Assembly (NCBI GenBank): GCA_002793745.1
Contig: PFEE01000078.1
Coordinates: forward strand, 1-5,788
Reading direction: 5' to 3'
Length of the DNA: 5,788 bases
Source: Candidatus Roizmanbacteria bacterium CG10_big_fil_rev_8_21_14_0_10_45_7
Lineage (GTDB): Bacteria; Patescibacteriota; Microgenomatia; UBA1406
Part shown: one piece after another, positions 4,872-5,788 of the stretch
Position numbering within the stretch: position 1 is the first letter of the stretch
Layout of the letters: every line of letters begins with the position of its first letter
Translations under genes and position numbers: made by a program
The notes under the pieces: model-generated
What the model was told of the DNA's origin: nothing
Database searches by the model: none
The model's input: only the letters and a program-made list of their open reading frames with translations

Positions 4872-5362
4872 ATGCAGCTACCTTCCCATATACGCAAAGT
4901 GTTGGCGGTTTTTCCCCACCCCGATGACGAGGTGTTTGTGGCGGGTGGATTACTGCATCAGTGCTCAACATACGATATGCAGACGACGCTTGCTATTTTT
5001 ACCAAAGGAGAAAGGGGAACGCCTGATGCCCATACCGTGAAGGAGCTCAAAAAAATCCGCTCACACGAGCTGAAACAAAACGCAAGCCTGTTGCATATCA
5101 AAAAACTAGTTCACCATGATATGGGTGATGGAAAACTGTACAAAAAAAACGCGACATGACCAAAAAAATAACAAAGTTGATGGCAACCGTTCGACCCCAT
5201 CTGGTGATTACCTATGACCTCTCAGGATTATACGGGCACCCTACTATATTTAGCGTATTGAAACTCCCTACTCATATGGCACGTGACCCATCATTTGACC
5301 CTTATTCCTTGGGAATTTTTTTACGAGGTGCAGTGATTACTGCTGCAGCTCAAGTTTTTTAA
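4872..5362 (+). pseudogene. LmbE/PIG-L family deacetylase, frameshifted and internally deleted
   Basis: LmbE/PIG-L proteins are zinc-dependent N-acetyl hydrolases acting mostly on GlcNAc-type sugars. The N-terminal half reads from ATG 4872: VLAVFPHPDDEVFVAGG with the zinc and catalytic motif HPDDE (residues 16-20), then FTKGERGTPD and KELKKIRSHELKQNASLL, and stops at TGA 5157-5159 after DMGDGKLYKKNAT. The matching continuation lies in the -1 frame and overlaps the stop: MTKKITKLMATVRPHLVITYDLSGLYGHP. The shift maps to a run of eight A (5142-5149). A second defect follows: the conserved GHPDH becomes GHPTIF and jumps straight to SVLKLPTHMARDP, a sequence normally found some tens of residues later, so the His after Asp, a zinc ligand, is lost. 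The joined product is only about 163 residues against some 220-250 for relatives. The 3' end overlaps metG by 26 bp. Probably non-functional; the promoter looks intact. Confidence 0.75.
5142..5150 (+). other. A8 run containing slippery heptamer A-AAA-AAC at the LmbE frameshift
   Basis: The frame-0 codons are AAA AAA AAC, so the heptamer A-AAA-AAC (5144-5150) is in the phase that permits -1 tandem slippage. A -1 slip here joins the two LmbE halves exactly (KLYKK then RDMTKKI). The same effect would follow from loss of one A by mutation or by a homopolymer sequencing error, which I consider more likely because the gene has another defect. Confidence 0.5.
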
Positions 5363-5788
5363 ACAAGGGTGCAACGCCCTCTACGTGTGCTTGGGTGACT
5401 GTGTCTGCAATTTGTGACGTCAGATCCTCGTCCCATTGCGCAATTGAAACGCCTAACATCTTTTGCAGCTTTATAGCGGTTTCGGGAATGAGCGGCACAA
5501 TCGCAATCGCTATACCGATGACCAAACAGAGCGCGTTTCCTATGACGTTTTGGTATTCTGCGCTCTTCCTATCCAGTGTCCATGGTTTATTGGTATCGAT
5601 GTATTTGTTCCCGATTGCCGCCACTGCCAGCAGTTTAGCAACATACGCCTTAAACTCGCATGCAGACAGGTGTTGCCGTGCAGCAACCAGTTCCCTAATG
5701 CCCTGTTGTATTGATGCGTCAATGACCGGCTTCTGCGTCCACGTCATATCTTTTGCCAACGTGAGTACCCGATTTAAAAAATTGCCGA
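5337..5788 (-). CDS. metG: methionyl-tRNA synthetase, C-terminal anticodon-binding domain (5' part outside window)
   Basis: About 149 C-terminal residues of a class I methionyl-tRNA synthetase, which attaches methionine to tRNA-Met in the cytoplasm. The frame is open to the right edge and begins GNFLNRVLTLAKD, matching the start of the helical anticodon-binding domain (the usual N-x-GN-x-x-NR). It continues with ELVAARQHLSACEFKAYV, AAIGNKYIDTNKPW (the conserved NKYID/NKPW stretch, very characteristic), the IVPLIPETAIKLQKMLG segment and the terminal APLFKKLE near the stop. The catalytic HIGH and KMSKS motifs would lie outside the window. There is no C-terminal tRNA-binding OB-fold domain, as in the short form of the enzyme. 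A TTG at 5759 could be read as a start but interrupts the domain, so the gene certainly extends further. It ends with TAA and is convergent with the LmbE remnant. Confidence 0.93.
   Translation of the reverse strand, partial: GNFLNRVLTLAKDMTWTQKPVIDASIQQGIRELVAARQHLSACEFKAYVAKLLAVAAIGNKYIDTNKPWTLDRKSAEYQNVIGNALCLVIGIAIAIVPLIPETAIKLQKMLGVSIAQWDEDLTSQIADTVTQAHVEGVAPLFKKLELQQ

Noticed and set aside
742..5362. Alternative genetic code (UGA as Trp or Gly) for the genome
   Set aside because: Only one in-frame UGA has a family-like continuation; TGG and GGN are used normally and TGA ends other genes, so a local mutation is simpler.
5156..5362. Independent small gene starting at ATG 5156
   Set aside because: Its sequence is the direct continuation of the LmbE fold, not a separate protein, so it is merged into the LmbE remnant.
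5463..5714. Plus-strand frame opposite metG
   Set aside because: It is antisense to the clearly recognised NKYID/NKPW region of methionyl-tRNA synthetase and shows no motif.

Overview
The window looks like a piece of a small, streamlined bacterial genome, most likely from the Candidate Phyla Radiation (Patescibacteria, possibly Microgenomates or a relative). I base this on recognising protein families rather than on a marker gene: a PIF1-type helicase, a compact C39-like peptidase with an HCFQ active site, a secreted Cys-rich protein with a Pro/Thr-rich tail, a small GT-C membrane protein and a short LmbE-type deacetylase. Intergenic gaps are very short and start codons sit almost on top of -10 boxes. 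The taxonomic call is an inference of moderate strength.

Layout. Positions 1-1083 (minus strand) hold a small helix-turn-helix protein followed by the N-terminal part of a PIF1-like helicase that runs off the left edge. This AT-rich pair has a phage or plasmid flavour. Positions 1084-1278 are the only sizeable gap. Positions 1279-1722 (plus) encode a secreted Cys-rich protein. Positions 1765-2352 (minus) encode a C39-like peptidase whose C-terminus is cut by an in-frame TGA. Positions 2391/2469-3305 (plus) encode an APH/choline-kinase-like phosphotransferase whose coding sequence appears to begin upstream of its first ATG. Positions 3327-4827 (minus) form a two-gene overlapping unit: a GT-C type membrane glycosyltransferase, then an unrecognised 167-residue protein. 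Positions 4872-5362 (plus) are a damaged LmbE/PIG-L deacetylase gene. Positions 5337-5788 (minus) are the C-terminal end of methionyl-tRNA synthetase.

Organisation. From 1084 rightwards the transcription units alternate in direction, giving divergent pairs (1083/1279, 2352/2391, 4827/4872) and tightly convergent pairs (1722/1765, 3305/3327, 5362/5337). No hairpin terminator is visible at the convergent ends. Two of the divergent gaps, only 38 and 44 bp long, share one design: a minus-strand TATACT and a plus-strand TATAAT placed back to back 12-13 bp apart, each 6-10 nt from a start codon. This predicts leaderless or nearly leaderless mRNAs in both directions.

Most noteworthy: (1) the repeated bidirectional promoter design; (2) the kinase reading frame, where an ATA sits exactly where the ATG should be; (3) the in-frame TGA in the peptidase followed by a family-like tail; (4) the LmbE frameshift at an A-AAA-AAC slippery heptamer plus an internal deletion. 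Items 2-4 could be gene decay, recoding or sequence error, and the sequence alone does not decide. The genes do not form one obvious pathway; sugar transfer and deacetylation by the GT-C and LmbE pair is the only functional link suggested by context.
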